Of a stretch of 64,000 bases of DNA, positions 52,008-61,630 are shown piece by piece. Origin of the DNA: JBFLVU01 sp037444825 (GTDB taxonomy: Bacteria > Acidobacteriota > UBA4820 > DSQY01); assembly GCA_037444825.1 (NCBI GenBank), contig JBBILR010000012.1, forward strand, positions 12,851 to 76,850, in the 5' to 3' direction. Both the position numbers and the translations under genes were made by a program. Position 1 is the first letter of the stretch, and each line of letters opens with the position of its first letter. The notes under the pieces are model-generated. The model saw only the letters and a program-made list of their open reading frames with translations, did no database searches and was not told the origin of the DNA.

Positions 52008-54824
52008 CTATCTCTTCACCGTCCGGGTGATCCGAGGGGTCCGGCGTCCGAGCCGCTCCAGGTAGGGCTTCCAGGAGGGGGGAGCGGAGGCGAGGGACTC
52101 CTTTCTCCGCCGTTCGGCCTCCGCCGTCTTTCCCGCCGCCCCAAGAACCGCCGCGGACCGGGCCAGGGTGAGCGGCAGCAGGGCCCGCTCCGCGGGTTCC
52201 AGGACGGCCTTCTCCCTGCGGCGCTGGAGGGCGCTTTCCATATCCGCCACCGGCGGGAGGCCTTCCCCCTTCAGGAAGCGCACCCAGGTTTCGGTTTCGC
52301 CGCCGTCGACGTCTTCTCCGGAAAAGCGGGCCTTGAACTGGCCGAGCCAGCGCTCGGCCTCCCGCATCTTCCCCTGTTCGGCCTCCAGGGCGGCGGCGTA
52401 GAGGAGGGCCTCGGGGAACTGGATGGTCTCGAGGGAGAGACGGGCCTCGAGGTCTCTTGCGGCGGTCTGGTCCCCGCGCAACCACAGGTGGAGGAACCAA
52501 CGGACCTTACCTTCGGGGAAAAGGCCGCCCTCTTTGGAAACCCACCTTTCCGCCCGGCCCTCCTCCCCGGCGTAAAGGGCGCACCAGAAGGCCGCCGAAA
52601 GGGCCTCCCGGTTCAATGGGGCCGCCTCCTGAGGCATGGTCTCCCACAGCCACGCTCCCTCGGCGTAGTCCCCGGCGAGGAAGGCGCTCTCCTCGAGCAG
52701 GCGGTAGACGTAGTAGGGGGCCGGGCCGGCCCCCCGTTTTCGCCGCGCCAGGGCGTCTTCCAGTAGGGGCCGGACCTCCCGGGCTCTTCCCAGCCCTTCG
52801 AGGGCGTGGGCCTCGAAGAAGGTTCCCATCCAGTCGTAGGGGAAGGGAAGCCCCTCCGGCCACCTTCTCGCCCCCTCGAGGAGCGAGGCCCAGCGGCGCT
52901 CCTCCCGAAGCGTGAAGAGCTTTTTCAGGCGGGCGTTGAGGGAGGCGATTTCGGCGGGGGAGGGGAGGGCGCGGCCTTGGGGCCCCTCGAGGCGGTACCC
53001 CGGCAGAAGGCGGAAGGCGCCTTCCTGCGTGACGATCCGGAGCGGCTGGGAAGGTCCCGGGGCTTCCACCCGAATTTCCCCGCTCCGGAAGAGGTCCATT
53101 CCCCGGTAGAGGGGCGCGTCGGTAGTCCCCAGCGGCTCCTCGGCCGCCTGAGCGGGAGCGGCGAATCTTCGCGGAAGCTCGTCCGAGAGGGCCCTCGCCA
53201 CCGGGAAGGCCGTGACCACCTGCATCCGATAGAGGAGGTTGTTGACGCCGGTGGCCACCACCTCGTCCACTCCGTCGCCGTCCAGGTCCCGGTAGCGCGG
53301 GGGGAAATCCAGGAACCCGGAATGGGAAAAGAAGTCGGAGGGGGGCTCGGAGCGGATCCAGCCCCCTGCCCCGGGTTGCGGAAAACCCCGGAGGACCTGG
53401 ATTTGTGTGGGGTACCAGAGGTGGTGGTGGGCCAGGAGGACGAGCCTTTCGGGCTCTCCCCGGGCGAAGCGGTGGGAGTCCAGCTGCACGGTCAACCGGT
53501 TGGCCATTCCCCGCAATCCTCTCAGTCGGAGGCGGGTGGAGAGGAGAGGTTCCCCCCGTGCGCCGAAGAGAAGGAGCCGGTTTTCCCCCCCGAAGAGGTC
53601 CGGGTTGGCAAGCGCCTGAAAATCCCCCTCCTCCGACCAGTAGGTGACCACCGCCACCGCCGGTTTTCCGCCGGGGCCGAAGCGCCCCACCCGAACCGAC
53701 TGGATGGGGAGCTCCAGCGTCTTTGCGAAGCGGCGGTTCCCCAGCGGCCCCCAGACGGTGAGGGTCTTGTTGGAGAAGGCGGCCCAGGGGAGGAGGTGCT
53801 CGTCCAGCCACAACAGGCCGCCGGCGAAAAGAGCCACGGCCAACAGGGCCGCACCCGCGAGGACCCCCCTCCGGCGGTAGCGGCCCGGGAGGTGGAACCC
53901 GGCCCAGCGGGCGTCCAGGGCCTCCAGGACGGCCTTGGCGGAGGGGAAGCGGTCGGCGGGGTTCCTTTCGAGGAGTCGCGCCGCCACCCGCCTCAGCCAG
54001 CGGGGAACCCCCCGTTTCTTCAGGAGGTGGAGGCGCGGAGGTTCCACCGCCTGCCGCCAGAGGGAGTCCAGGGAGTTGCCCTCGTAGGGCAGTTCCCCCG
54101 TCAACATCTCGAAAAGGACGCACCCGGCGCTGTAGAGGTCCGACAGGGGGGTGGCGCCATTCCCCTGGGCCACCTCCGGGGCCATGTACCCCACGGTCCC
54201 GAGGATCGACCCCCCGAAGGTGAGGCTTCCGGGGAGGTTCAGGTCCCGGACCAGCCCGAAGTCCGCCAGCTTGAGGGTGCCGTCTTCGGCGAGGAGGATG
54301 TTCTGGCTCTTCACGTCCCTGTGGACGATGGAGGCGGCGTGCAGGGCGTCGAGGGCTTCGAGGAGGTGCCGGAAGAGGCGAAGGGCCTCGCCCCGGTGGA
54401 GAGGCCCCTCCGCCTGGATCCGACGGCGGAGGGACCGGCCCTTGACCCACTCCATCTTGACGGCGGCGCAGCCCCCCACGTCGTCCAGGTGGTGGACCTT
54501 CACGAGGTGCGGGCAGGGAAGGTCCCGCACGAGCCGCACCTCTCGGGCGAGGCGTTTCACGGCGTCGAAGTCCATGAGGTCCCGGTGGAGGACCTTGAGG
54601 GCCGCCTCGAGACGTTCCTGAAGGTCGAAGACCCCGTAGACGACGCCGTAGGACCCGCTCCCCAGGACCTCCCTCACCTCGTACCGGCCGGCGAGGACCT
54701 CTCCGGGGCGGGCGAGGGCCGCCGAGGCGCGGGGAAGTCTCCCCAGGTCCACCGTCCCTTCGCAGAAGGGGCAGGAGGCGGTTCCCTCGGCTACCTCCTT
54801 TCCGCACCGCGCGCAGAAGGCCAT
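52008..54824 (-). CDS. Membrane Ser/Thr protein kinase with N-terminal zinc ribbon and periplasmic sensor
   Basis: 938 residues. A zinc ribbon (FCARCGKEVAEGTASCPFCEG; Cys4, 7, 18, 21) precedes a Hanks-type kinase domain (about 45-310) with GSGSYG, the ALKVL lysine, HRDVKSQN, the DFG motif and GYMAPE. A membrane helix (about 325-345) follows, then about 590 extracytoplasmic residues including DLDGDGVDEVVATG, an FG-GAP-like calcium motif, and helical repeats toward the C-terminus that resemble TPRs. It probably reads an envelope signal and phosphorylates cytoplasmic targets. It lies 22 bases after the secreted TPR gene on the same strand. Confidence 0.9.
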   Translation of the reverse strand: MAFCARCGKEVAEGTASCPFCEGTVDLGRLPRASAALARPGEVLAGRYEVREVLGSGSYGVVYGVFDLQERLEAALKVLHRDLMDFDAVKRLAREVRLVRDLPCPHLVKVHHLDDVGGCAAVKMEWVKGRSLRRRIQAEGPLHRGEALRLFRHLLEALDALHAASIVHRDVKSQNILLAEDGTLKLADFGLVRDLNLPGSLTFGGSILGTVGYMAPEVAQGNGATPLSDLYSAGCVLFEMLTGELPYEGNSLDSLWRQAVEPPRLHLLKKRGVPRWLRRVAARLLERNPADRFPSAKAVLEALDARWAGFHLPGRYRRRGVLAGAALLAVALFAGGLLWLDEHLLPWAAFSNKTLTVWGPLGNRRFAKTLELPIQSVRVGRFGPGGKPAVAVVTYWSEEGDFQALANPDLFGGENRLLLFGARGEPLLSTRLRLRGLRGMANRLTVQLDSHRFARGEPERLVLLAHHHLWYPTQIQVLRGFPQPGAGGWIRSEPPSDFFSHSGFLDFPPRYRDLDGDGVDEVVATGVNNLLYRMQVVTAFPVARALSDELPRRFAAPAQAAEEPLGTTDAPLYRGMDLFRSGEIRVEAPGPSQPLRIVTQEGAFRLLPGYRLEGPQGRALPSPAEIASLNARLKKLFTLREERRWASLLEGARRWPEGLPFPYDWMGTFFEAHALEGLGRAREVRPLLEDALARRKRGAGPAPYYVYRLLEESAFLAGDYAEGAWLWETMPQEAAPLNREALSAAFWCALYAGEEGRAERWVSKEGGLFPEGKVRWFLHLWLRGDQTAARDLEARLSLETIQFPEALLYAAALEAEQGKMREAERWLGQFKARFSGEDVDGGETETWVRFLKGEGLPPVADMESALQRRREKAVLEPAERALLPLTLARSAAVLGAAGKTAEAERRRKESLASAPPSWKPYLERLGRRTPRITRTVKR

Positions 54825-54846
54825 GGCGTTCCTCTCCCGGAAAAGG

Positions 54847-56964
54847 TCAGAGCCCCTTGTTGAAGAAGATCGCCCCTTCCACCGAGCCCGACACCACCCC
54901 GCCGCTGGCGGCGGCCGTTCCCTTGATCCCCCAGCCGCAGCGGCTGTCGTAGACGAGTTCGATCTTCTCGGAGATCTTGAAGGGGCCGGGCAGGACGGAA
55001 CCGGTGTCGATTCCCATCCCCAGGCTCACCTGGTAGGAGCCGTCCACGGGGTTGAACTGCATGGAGCCGGTGGCGTTGCCCAGGCTTCCGGAGAAGGAGA
55101 CGCCTCCGCTCGAATCGCCCCCCACGCCGCCGGTGGCGTCCCCGCCCACCCCCGTCTGGGTGCTCACCTCCCCCGACCCTAGGTCCCGGGAGGCCGAGAC
55201 GGTGAAGGCGCCGTCGGGCCCCACCGAGCAGGTAGTCTTGAGGTACTCGGAGGCGGGGCACTTGGCCTTGGGGGGTTCCACCACCTTGCAGTCGGGGGTC
55301 ACGGGCCGGTCGGTCTTGAAGATGTACGCCTCGTAGTGGACCTTCTTGATGAGCCGGTCGTTGAGGGGAAGCCAGCGGTCCACCCGGATGGCCGGAACGC
55401 CCCCCTCCTCCGTGGCCAGCGTCATGCGGAAGGGGCCCTTCCTGTGGCCGGCGTCCGGCGGCGGGAAGGGAGACCAGCACGAGATCTTCTGCCACTTCCC
55501 CACGTTGAGCAGGTCGAGCGGCTCGGAGGGGAGCCCCGAGACCTCCACCGTCCCGTCGGGGGAAATCCGTCCCGAAAAGGTCCAGTCCCGCTCCTGGTGG
55601 CCGTCCTTCAGGGTGGCGGAAAAGCCTCCCGCCCCGGCCACGGCGAAGCCGGGCAGGAGCCCCATGGCGGGGTTCACGGCGGTGCCCAGGTAGACGTACA
55701 TCAGGCGGCCCCTCCCCCGGACGTTGCCCGAGGCGTCCACCTCCATGGAGAAGGACTTGGCGCAGCAGAGGGTGTCGGTCTTGATGGCCGTCTGGGCCAG
55801 GGACTGGCCGAAGACCGCCACGTCCGACGACCTGGCCCGCACGTACTTGGCCTCGTAGTGGCCCGCCCATTCCGGGGGGAAGCCCCGCCGGCCGGGCGGA
55901 GGCGGCGCGGGGGGCCGCCCTCCCGGCGTCCGGCCTCCCCTGCCCCCGGAGGGAACGCCGCCGAGGCTCGCCTCGCCGTCCGATGGGCCCGAACCCGAGG
56001 CGCCCGGCGCCGGACCGGCCCCCGAGGCGCCACCCCCCGGCTCCCCTTCCCGCCCGGAGCCGGCGTAACCCTTCTGCCACGCCAGCGCGAAGTACCGCTT
56101 GGCCTCCTCCCTCCGCCCGCGCTTCTCCAGGACCTTCCCGTAGCCGTAGGCGTAGAGGCCGGTGGAGGGGGAGAGGGCCATGGCCTTCTCCAGCGCCCGC
56201 CCCGCCGCCTCCAGATCCCCCTGCATCAGGGCGCAGGCTCCCAGGTTTCCCCACGGCGAATCGAAGTTGGGGTACCGCGCGGTGACCCACTCCAGGATCT
56301 CCCGGGCGTCCTCCGGCGAATCCAGTTCGAGCAAGACCATGGCGAGGTTGTTGAGGTAGACGGCGTTCTGGGGCGCCTGGTTCGCCGCCTGGGCGAAGCC
56401 GTACCACGCCTCGTGGTAGTAGCCCTTGAAGAAGTGGACCACCCCCTGGGCGTAGTAGGCCTCGGGGACCTTCCCCCGGTACAGGGGGCCTCTCCGGGCG
56501 GCCTCGCGGTCCATGCGGTCCCGCTGGGGTGCGTTGTCCTGGTTCTTCGCCTCCTCCAGCGTCCTTCGGAGGACCTCCCGGAGGTCCCCTCCCCCCGAAG
56601 GGGACACGGCCCGCCAGGTGGAGGTTCCTTTGCCGCCGCCCAACATCTGGAAGGGCAGGGTGAGGGTGGACCCCGAGAGGCTGTAGGGACCGCTCTGCCT
56701 TCCCAGGTCCAACCCCTCGAAGTTCAGGGTGATGCGGTTTCCGGAGAGGGTGAAGGTGCCCTTGTCGGTCACCGTCTCCCCTCTCTGGACGGCCTTCAGC
56801 GAGAAGGTCCCGTCCCTACGGAAGGTGAGGCGGACCACGGCCCCCGCCTTGGGCACCGTGCCGTCGCTGTCCTTCACCAGCTCGTAGGTCCCCTCGATCC
56901 CCCCCGCCAGGACCGCCACCGTGGCGAGGATCAGAAGTAGTAGCACCACCCCCCGCTTCGCCAT
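54847..56964 (-). CDS. Secreted TPR protein of unknown function
   Basis: 705 residues with a signal sequence (VVLLLLILATVAVLAGG). Residues about 25-110 form a lipocalin-like or META-type beta region (GTYELVKDSDG, GTFSLKA, ITLNFEGLD). About 165-300 hold TPR-like repeats (YYAQGVVHFFKGYYHEAWYG, YLNNLAMVLLELDSPEDARE, WGNLGACALMQGDLEAAG). A Gly/Pro/Ser-rich linker (about 305-370) leads to a C-terminal half with several Cys and a Gly/Ser-rich beta segment (GGDATGGVGGDSSGG). No enzyme motif is seen. It is upstream of, and likely co-transcribed with, the membrane Ser/Thr kinase, whose periplasmic domain it might contact. Confidence 0.7.
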   Translation of the reverse strand: MAKRGVVLLLLILATVAVLAGGIEGTYELVKDSDGTVPKAGAVVRLTFRRDGTFSLKAVQRGETVTDKGTFTLSGNRITLNFEGLDLGRQSGPYSLSGSTLTLPFQMLGGGKGTSTWRAVSPSGGGDLREVLRRTLEEAKNQDNAPQRDRMDREAARRGPLYRGKVPEAYYAQGVVHFFKGYYHEAWYGFAQAANQAPQNAVYLNNLAMVLLELDSPEDAREILEWVTARYPNFDSPWGNLGACALMQGDLEAAGRALEKAMALSPSTGLYAYGYGKVLEKRGRREEAKRYFALAWQKGYAGSGREGEPGGGASGAGPAPGASGSGPSDGEASLGGVPSGGRGGRTPGGRPPAPPPPGRRGFPPEWAGHYEAKYVRARSSDVAVFGQSLAQTAIKTDTLCCAKSFSMEVDASGNVRGRGRLMYVYLGTAVNPAMGLLPGFAVAGAGGFSATLKDGHQERDWTFSGRISPDGTVEVSGLPSEPLDLLNVGKWQKISCWSPFPPPDAGHRKGPFRMTLATEEGGVPAIRVDRWLPLNDRLIKKVHYEAYIFKTDRPVTPDCKVVEPPKAKCPASEYLKTTCSVGPDGAFTVSASRDLGSGEVSTQTGVGGDATGGVGGDSSGGVSFSGSLGNATGSMQFNPVDGSYQVSLGMGIDTGSVLPGPFKISEKIELVYDSRCGWGIKGTAAASGGVVSGSVEGAIFFNKGL

Positions 56965-57064
56965 GACCCGCCTCCGTTCTCCGTCGTTCCCGCAAGCTTC
57001 CCTTGGGTATAGTTTACTCTTCACCGTTCGAGGGTCTAGACTTCCCTTCCACCGGAGGCCCGCC

Positions 57065-57460
57065 ATGGACGGGGAGGTCGCCGCCACCCTTCGAAGCCTC
57101 GCCGAAGGCCGGATCCAGCGGAGCCGCCACGACCTCCGCCTGGAGGGACGAGACTTCACGCCGGACTTCGAAGCGGTCCTCCGCCAGGAGGGCTACACGC
57201 CCCTTCGGGTGCGCGACCTTCGCCTCCGCCCGGGGATCCGCCACCCCGCCTGGTTCCTCAAGGACGGGGAGGCCTTTTTCGGGTACGTCTTCCTGGAAAA
57301 GTTCGAAGAGGGGACGAGAAGGCCCCTCTTCGGCTCGGTGGTGAGGGACTACCGTGGAGACTGGGCGGTCCTTCTGACGCGCTCCAGCCGCGAGTCCGTC
57401 TGGGTGAAGCTCGGCGAGGCCGCCCCTTTCGACGAGGACCGCCCATCGCCCGGCCGGTAG
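57065..57460 (+). CDS. Hypothetical protein
   Basis: A 131-residue soluble protein not recognised. It has no signal sequence. A repeated basic pattern (RIQRSRHDLRLEGRDF, PLRVRDLRLRPGIRHP) is followed by an aromatic-rich stretch (AWFLKDGEAFFGYVFLEKF). The ATG follows GGAGGCCC. TATAGT at 57007-57012 may be its -10 box. It precedes gltX by 65 bases on the same strand. Coding use matches neighbours, so it is likely real. Confidence 0.6.
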   Translation: MDGEVAATLRSLAEGRIQRSRHDLRLEGRDFTPDFEAVLRQEGYTPLRVRDLRLRPGIRHPAWFLKDGEAFFGYVFLEKFEEGTRRPLFGSVVRDYRGDWAVLLTRSSRESVWVKLGEAAPFDEDRPSPGR

Positions 57461-57525
57461 GCCCGGCCGCCCCGGCCCTTTCCCCCGCCGCCGCTTCCCG
57501 GTAGAATCGCCCGCCTGGAGGACCC

Positions 57526-59025
57526 ATGGCCGGCCGACCCCTTCGCCTGCGCTTCGCCCCTTCCCCCACGGGGCACCTGCACCTCGGAAACGTGCGGACG
57601 GCCCTCTTCAACTGGCTCCTCGCCCGCTCCCAGGGCGGGGCCTTCCTCCTGCGCCTGGAGGACACCGACGCCGCCCGATCCACGGAGGAGAGCGTCCGCT
57701 CGGTTCTCGGAGACCTCCGGTGGCTGGGCCTTTCGTGGGACGAAGGCCCGGAGGTGGGGGGCCCCTGCGGCCCCTACCGGCAGACGGAGCGCTACGGCCT
57801 CTACCGGAAGGTCCTGGACCGCCTCCTGGCCGAGGGGAAGGCCTACCCCTGCTTCTGTTCCGCGGAGGATCTCTCCCGCCAGCGGGAGGAGGCCCGAGAG
57901 GCCCAGCGGACCTTCGTCTACCCGGGCACCTGCCGCCACCTCCCCGAAGCGGAGCGGCGGCGGAGAATGGCGGCCGGGGAGCCCTTTGCCGTCCGCCTGA
58001 AGGTGCCGGCGAAGACGGTGACCTTCGTGGACCTGGTGCGGGGGCCCGTCTCCATCCACACCGCCCAGTTCGGCGACTGGATCCTTTCCCGCCCCGACGG
58101 CTCCCCCACCTACAACTTCGCCGTGGTGGTGGACGACGGCCTCATGGGGGTCTCCCACGTGGTCCGGGGGGAGGACCACCTCTCCAACACCCCCAAGCAG
58201 ATCGTCCTCTACGAGGCCCTGGGGCAGGAGCCCCCCCTCTTCGCCCACCTCTCCATGATCCTGGGACCCGACGGCGGAAAGCTCTCCAAGCGCCACGGGG
58301 ACGTGAGCCTCGACGCCTTCCGGGCCCGCGGCTTCCTGCCGGAGGCCATGGTGAACGGCCTGGCCCTGTTGGGCTGGAGCCACCCCGAGGGGCGGGAGGT
58401 CCTCACCCGCGAGGAAATCCTGGCCTCCTTTTCCCTGGAACGGGTCAACAAGACCGCCGCCGTCTTCGACGAGGCCAAACTGCGCTTCCTCAACCGGGAG
58501 CACCTGAAGGCCCTGCCGCCGGAACGGCGGGCGAGGGCCTTCGAGCCCTGGCTCCGGCGGGCGGGCTTCCTTCCGGAGCCCCCCCTGGAGCCCGCCGTGG
58601 AGGCCTGGCTCCAGGACCTCTCCGCCCTCCTCGCCGAACGGGTGGACCTCCTCTCCGAGGCCCCCGGCGCCGCGGGCCTCCTCTTCCATTTCGACCCCGC
58701 CACCCTGGACGAGGCCGGCCGGGCGAGCCTCCGGGAACCGCAGGCCAAGGAGGTGGTGGAGGCCTTTCTCGGGGAGGCCGCGAAGCGGGACCTCGCCGTC
58801 CCCGGCGCCTACCGGGAGGGGGTGCTGGCGGTGAAGGAGGCGTTGTCGGTGAAGGGGAAAGCCCTCTTCCACCCCATCCGGGTGGCCCTCACCGCCGCCG
58901 GGTCGGGGCCGGACCTCGAACGCCTCGTCCCCCTGCTGGAGCGGGGGAGCCGGCTCCACCTCCCGGTCCAGATCCTCGCCCCCGCCGAGCGGATCCGAAG
59001 GACCCTGGACCGCTGGCCCTCCTGA
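57526..59025 (+). CDS. gltX: Glutamyl-tRNA synthetase
   Basis: It charges tRNA-Glu (possibly also tRNA-Gln) with glutamate. The 499 residues show class I features: FAPSPTGHLHLGN (HIGH motif as HLGN), LRLEDTDAARS, a CFC...CRH zinc-type cluster near residues 108-145, VRGEDHLSNTPKQI and GGKLSKRHGDVS (KMSKS as KLSKR), then the anticodon-binding domain. Length and order are normal. TAGAAT at 57502-57507 is a likely -10 box and GGAGGACCC the ribosome site. Confidence 0.97.
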   Translation: MAGRPLRLRFAPSPTGHLHLGNVRTALFNWLLARSQGGAFLLRLEDTDAARSTEESVRSVLGDLRWLGLSWDEGPEVGGPCGPYRQTERYGLYRKVLDRLLAEGKAYPCFCSAEDLSRQREEAREAQRTFVYPGTCRHLPEAERRRRMAAGEPFAVRLKVPAKTVTFVDLVRGPVSIHTAQFGDWILSRPDGSPTYNFAVVVDDGLMGVSHVVRGEDHLSNTPKQIVLYEALGQEPPLFAHLSMILGPDGGKLSKRHGDVSLDAFRARGFLPEAMVNGLALLGWSHPEGREVLTREEILASFSLERVNKTAAVFDEAKLRFLNREHLKALPPERRARAFEPWLRRAGFLPEPPLEPAVEAWLQDLSALLAERVDLLSEAPGAAGLLFHFDPATLDEAGRASLREPQAKEVVEAFLGEAAKRDLAVPGAYREGVLAVKEALSVKGKALFHPIRVALTAAGSGPDLERLVPLLERGSRLHLPVQILAPAERIRRTLDRWPS

Positions 59026-59034
59026 AGGCCTCCC

Positions 59035-59532
59035 TCACAGCACCTTTTCCATCATGAGGGCGGCGGCGCCGTCGGAGTAGTACTTCTCCACCCGGCCCAG
59101 GACCTGAAAGCCGTGCTTCCGGTAGAGGGCGATGGCGGGGGCGTTCCGCTCCCGCACCTCCAGGTGGACCGCCCGGGCCCCCTGCCCCACGGCCTCCCTT
59201 AGGACGCGCCGCAGCAGGGCCTCCCCCAACCCTCGGCCGCGGAAGCGGGGGTGTACGGCGATGTTGATCAGGTGGCCCTGCTCGAAGATCACCCAGAGGT
59301 ACGCGTAGCCCGCCACCCGCCCCTCCTCCTCCGCCACGAAGGCCCGGCAGAAGGGGTTCTGGGCCAGCTCGTGGCGCAGGGCTTCCAGGGGCCAGGGGTT
59401 GGGGAAGGACGCCTCCTCGATGGCCGCCACCTCGGGAAGGTCGTCCTCCCGCATGTCCCGGACGAACGCCCCCCCGCCCCTTCCGGAGGCGGAGAGGCCG
59501 CCGGGAATCCTTCCAGGGGGCGCCTCGGCCAT
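59035..59532 (-). CDS. rimI: RimI-like ribosomal-protein N-acetyltransferase (GNAT)
   Basis: 165 residues of the GNAT fold. After about 25 residues of unstructured N-terminus come VRDMREDDLPEVAAIEEASF, the acetyl-CoA loop INIAVHPRFRGRGLGEALL, VHLEVRERNAPAIALYRKHGF and the C-terminal RVEKYYSDGAAALMM, all characteristic of RimI, which acetylates the N-terminus of S18. The ATG lies two bases after the purC stop, so it is coupled to purC. A shorter start at an internal Met would also keep the domain. Confidence 0.88.
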   Translation of the reverse strand: MAEAPPGRIPGGLSASGRGGGAFVRDMREDDLPEVAAIEEASFPNPWPLEALRHELAQNPFCRAFVAEEEGRVAGYAYLWVIFEQGHLINIAVHPRFRGRGLGEALLRRVLREAVGQGARAVHLEVRERNAPAIALYRKHGFQVLGRVEKYYSDGAAALMMEKVL

Positions 59533-59534
59533 GC

Positions 59535-60425
59535 CTAGGCGAGCGCTTCGCCGGTGAGCAGGCGGTAGGCCTCCCGGTACTTTTCGGAGGTGGCCCGGAC
59601 CACCTCCTCGGGGAGGGTGGGAACGGGAGGCTCCTTGTTCCACCGGATGGAGAGGAGGTAATCCCGCACGAACTGCTTGTCGAAGGAAGGCTGGGCCTTT
59701 CCAGGCTCGTAGCTCTCCCTGGGCCAGAAGCGGCTGGAGTCGGGCGTGAGGGCCTCGTCGCAGAGGATCACCTCCCCGTCCAGGAGCCCGAACTCGAACT
59801 TGGTGTCGGCGATGAGGATACCGCGGGGGTGGGCGTAGTCGGCGGCGTAGGTGTAGAGGGCGAGGGAGAGTTCCCGGATCTTTTCGGCCAGGGGCTTCCC
59901 GATGAGGCCGGCGCACGTCTCGAAGGAAATGTTTTCGTCGTGGCCCGTCACCGCCTTGGTGGAGGGGGTGAAGAGGGGCTCGGGGAGGCGGTCGCTCTCC
60001 CTCAGCCCCGCGGGGAGGCGGATTCCGCAGACTTCCCCGGTCTTCCGGTAGTCGTTCCACCCGGAGCCGGAGAGGTAGCCGCGGACCACGCACTCCACGG
60101 GGAGCATCCGGGCCTTCCGCGCCAGCGTGAAGCGGCCCTCCAGCTCCTCCTTGTAGGGGCAGAGGGGCGAGGGGAGGTCCTTCGCGTCGGTGGAGAGGAG
60201 GTGGTTCTTCACGATGTGGCGGGTCTTCTCGAACCAGAAGGCGGAGAGGAGGTTGAGAACCCGGCCTTTGTCGGGAATTCCGTTGGGCAAGACGTGGTCG
60301 AAGGCCGACAGCCTGTCGGTGACGACGATGAGGACCTCCTCTCCGAGGTCGTACATGTCCCGGACCTTGCCACGGGAGATCAGGGGCACCTCCCGGTAGT
60401 CCGTTCTCACGAGTACGCCGCTCAT
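59535..60425 (-). CDS. purC: Phosphoribosylaminoimidazole-succinocarboxamide synthase
   Basis: SAICAR synthetase of de novo purine synthesis, joining CAIR and aspartate with ATP. The 296 residues contain RGKVRDMYDLGEEVLIVVTD, SAFDHVLPNGIPDKG, PVECVVRGYLSGSGW, SFETCAGLIGKPLAEKI, LIADTKFEFG and EALTPDSSRFWP, the SAICAR synthetase signatures. It belongs to the longer eukaryote/Bacteroides-like class (about 300 residues). It is 17 bases after the metalloprotease gene and two bases before rimI. Confidence 0.97.
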   Translation of the reverse strand: MSGVLVRTDYREVPLISRGKVRDMYDLGEEVLIVVTDRLSAFDHVLPNGIPDKGRVLNLLSAFWFEKTRHIVKNHLLSTDAKDLPSPLCPYKEELEGRFTLARKARMLPVECVVRGYLSGSGWNDYRKTGEVCGIRLPAGLRESDRLPEPLFTPSTKAVTGHDENISFETCAGLIGKPLAEKIRELSLALYTYAADYAHPRGILIADTKFEFGLLDGEVILCDEALTPDSSRFWPRESYEPGKAQPSFDKQFVRDYLLSIRWNKEPPVPTLPEEVVRATSEKYREAYRLLTGEALA

Positions 60426-60442
60426 GGTTCCTCCTGCGCGGG

Positions 60443-61630
60443 TTAGGAATCGTTGGGGCCCGGGGGCGGTGCCACGGGCGGCGGGGTGGAGACCTGCACC
60501 TCCCGGCCCCGGACCGTCACAAGGAGATCCCCTCTGGTCCGTACCGCGGCGGCGAAGCGGGCGGCCGCCCCTTCCGTGTCCCACCGCGTCTTCCAGTCGA
60601 ACCCGAGGAGCGGTCCCTTCCCGAAGACCACCCAGCGGTCCCCGCCCCACTCCGAGGCGGATTTCTCCGCCCTCTCCCCGGGAACCCCCCATTCTTCGAG
60701 AAGGACGCGGGTGTTGAACTCCCCCCACGTCCCCTCGTTCACCCGAGTCCAGCCGGCCTTCCGCCAGGCTTCCCCCCGCGGGGCCTCCACCGGAAGCGGC
60801 GGGTCCCCCCCGGAAAGGGCCTTTTCGGGGTGGAGGACCTGCTCCGTGGAGGCGGGGGGACGCCGGTACAGGTCGTCGAGGGCCTTCGTTCCCCCCCGGG
60901 CCAGGGCCGCGCGGACCAGACCCAGCCCCCCCAGGTAGCCGAAGAGCAGGTTCTCCTGGACGTAGGCCGGCGCCCCCTGGCCCAGGAGCTCCCGGCCCAG
61001 GGCCATGGCCGCCGCAACGTCGTCCAGCGACTCCAGGCCGCCGGCCTTTCCGGTGGAGAGGCGCCGCTTCAGGTACTCCACCATCACCCACGTGGCGTCC
61101 CCCTCGGCCAGGCACCGGGCGGCGGAGGCCCGGTCCTCGTTCTCCCGGTCCTCCAGGGGGAGGGAGAGGAGGCCGAAGTGCTGGTCCGTGAGGGCGTGGT
61201 CGAGCTCGTGGACGAGGAAGAGGTCCGTCAGCGAGAGGTCCTTGAGCCCCGCCTCCGCCAGCATTTCTTCCCCCTCCAGGGGGGAGGTGGAGACGTAGAG
61301 GGTCTGGGTCCGCGGATCGTAGAGGCCCGCCACCTGCTCCTCCAGAAGCCCTTCCAGGACCGCCCGGAGGTTCATCCGGGGGGGGATGAGGGCGAAGGCC
61401 TTCAGAACCTTCTCCATGCGGGGCCACTCGTCCTCGGGAAACTCGCGGTCCAGCTCCGTCCGCACCACCTGCCGGAGCCGCGCAGGCTCCACCTCCTTCA
61501 CGGCCACCGGCGACCGGAAGGAGAGGCCTCGGATTCGCTCCACCTCCTTCTGGAGGGCGTTAAGATCGGCCCCCAAGGAGGGCGCGGCGACAACCAGGAG
61601 CGGGAGCAGAAGCCCGAGGATCCTCCGCAT
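60443..61630 (-). CDS. Putative secreted metalloprotease (HExxH)
   Basis: 395 residues with a signal sequence (ILGLLLPLLVVAAPSLG). The central motif FLVHELDHALTDQHF has the HExxH zinc site; a downstream Glu candidate lies in RCLAEGDATWVMVEY, about 35 residues later, as in gluzincins. QVAGLYDPRTQTLYV precedes it. This pattern matches uncharacterised exported bacterial peptidases. The rest is Leu/Glu-rich. It is first in a metalloprotease-purC-rimI run, though a link in function is not apparent. Confidence 0.7.
   Translation of the reverse strand: MRRILGLLLPLLVVAAPSLGADLNALQKEVERIRGLSFRSPVAVKEVEPARLRQVVRTELDREFPEDEWPRMEKVLKAFALIPPRMNLRAVLEGLLEEQVAGLYDPRTQTLYVSTSPLEGEEMLAEAGLKDLSLTDLFLVHELDHALTDQHFGLLSLPLEDRENEDRASAARCLAEGDATWVMVEYLKRRLSTGKAGGLESLDDVAAAMALGRELLGQGAPAYVQENLLFGYLGGLGLVRAALARGGTKALDDLYRRPPASTEQVLHPEKALSGGDPPLPVEAPRGEAWRKAGWTRVNEGTWGEFNTRVLLEEWGVPGERAEKSASEWGGDRWVVFGKGPLLGFDWKTRWDTEGAAARFAAAVRTRGDLLVTVRGREVQVSTPPPVAPPPGPNDS

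Noticed and set aside
51777..52766. 329-codon plus-strand frame in the gap before the TroA-like gene
   Set aside because: Mostly antisense to the Ser/Thr kinase gene, no ribosome site or motif.
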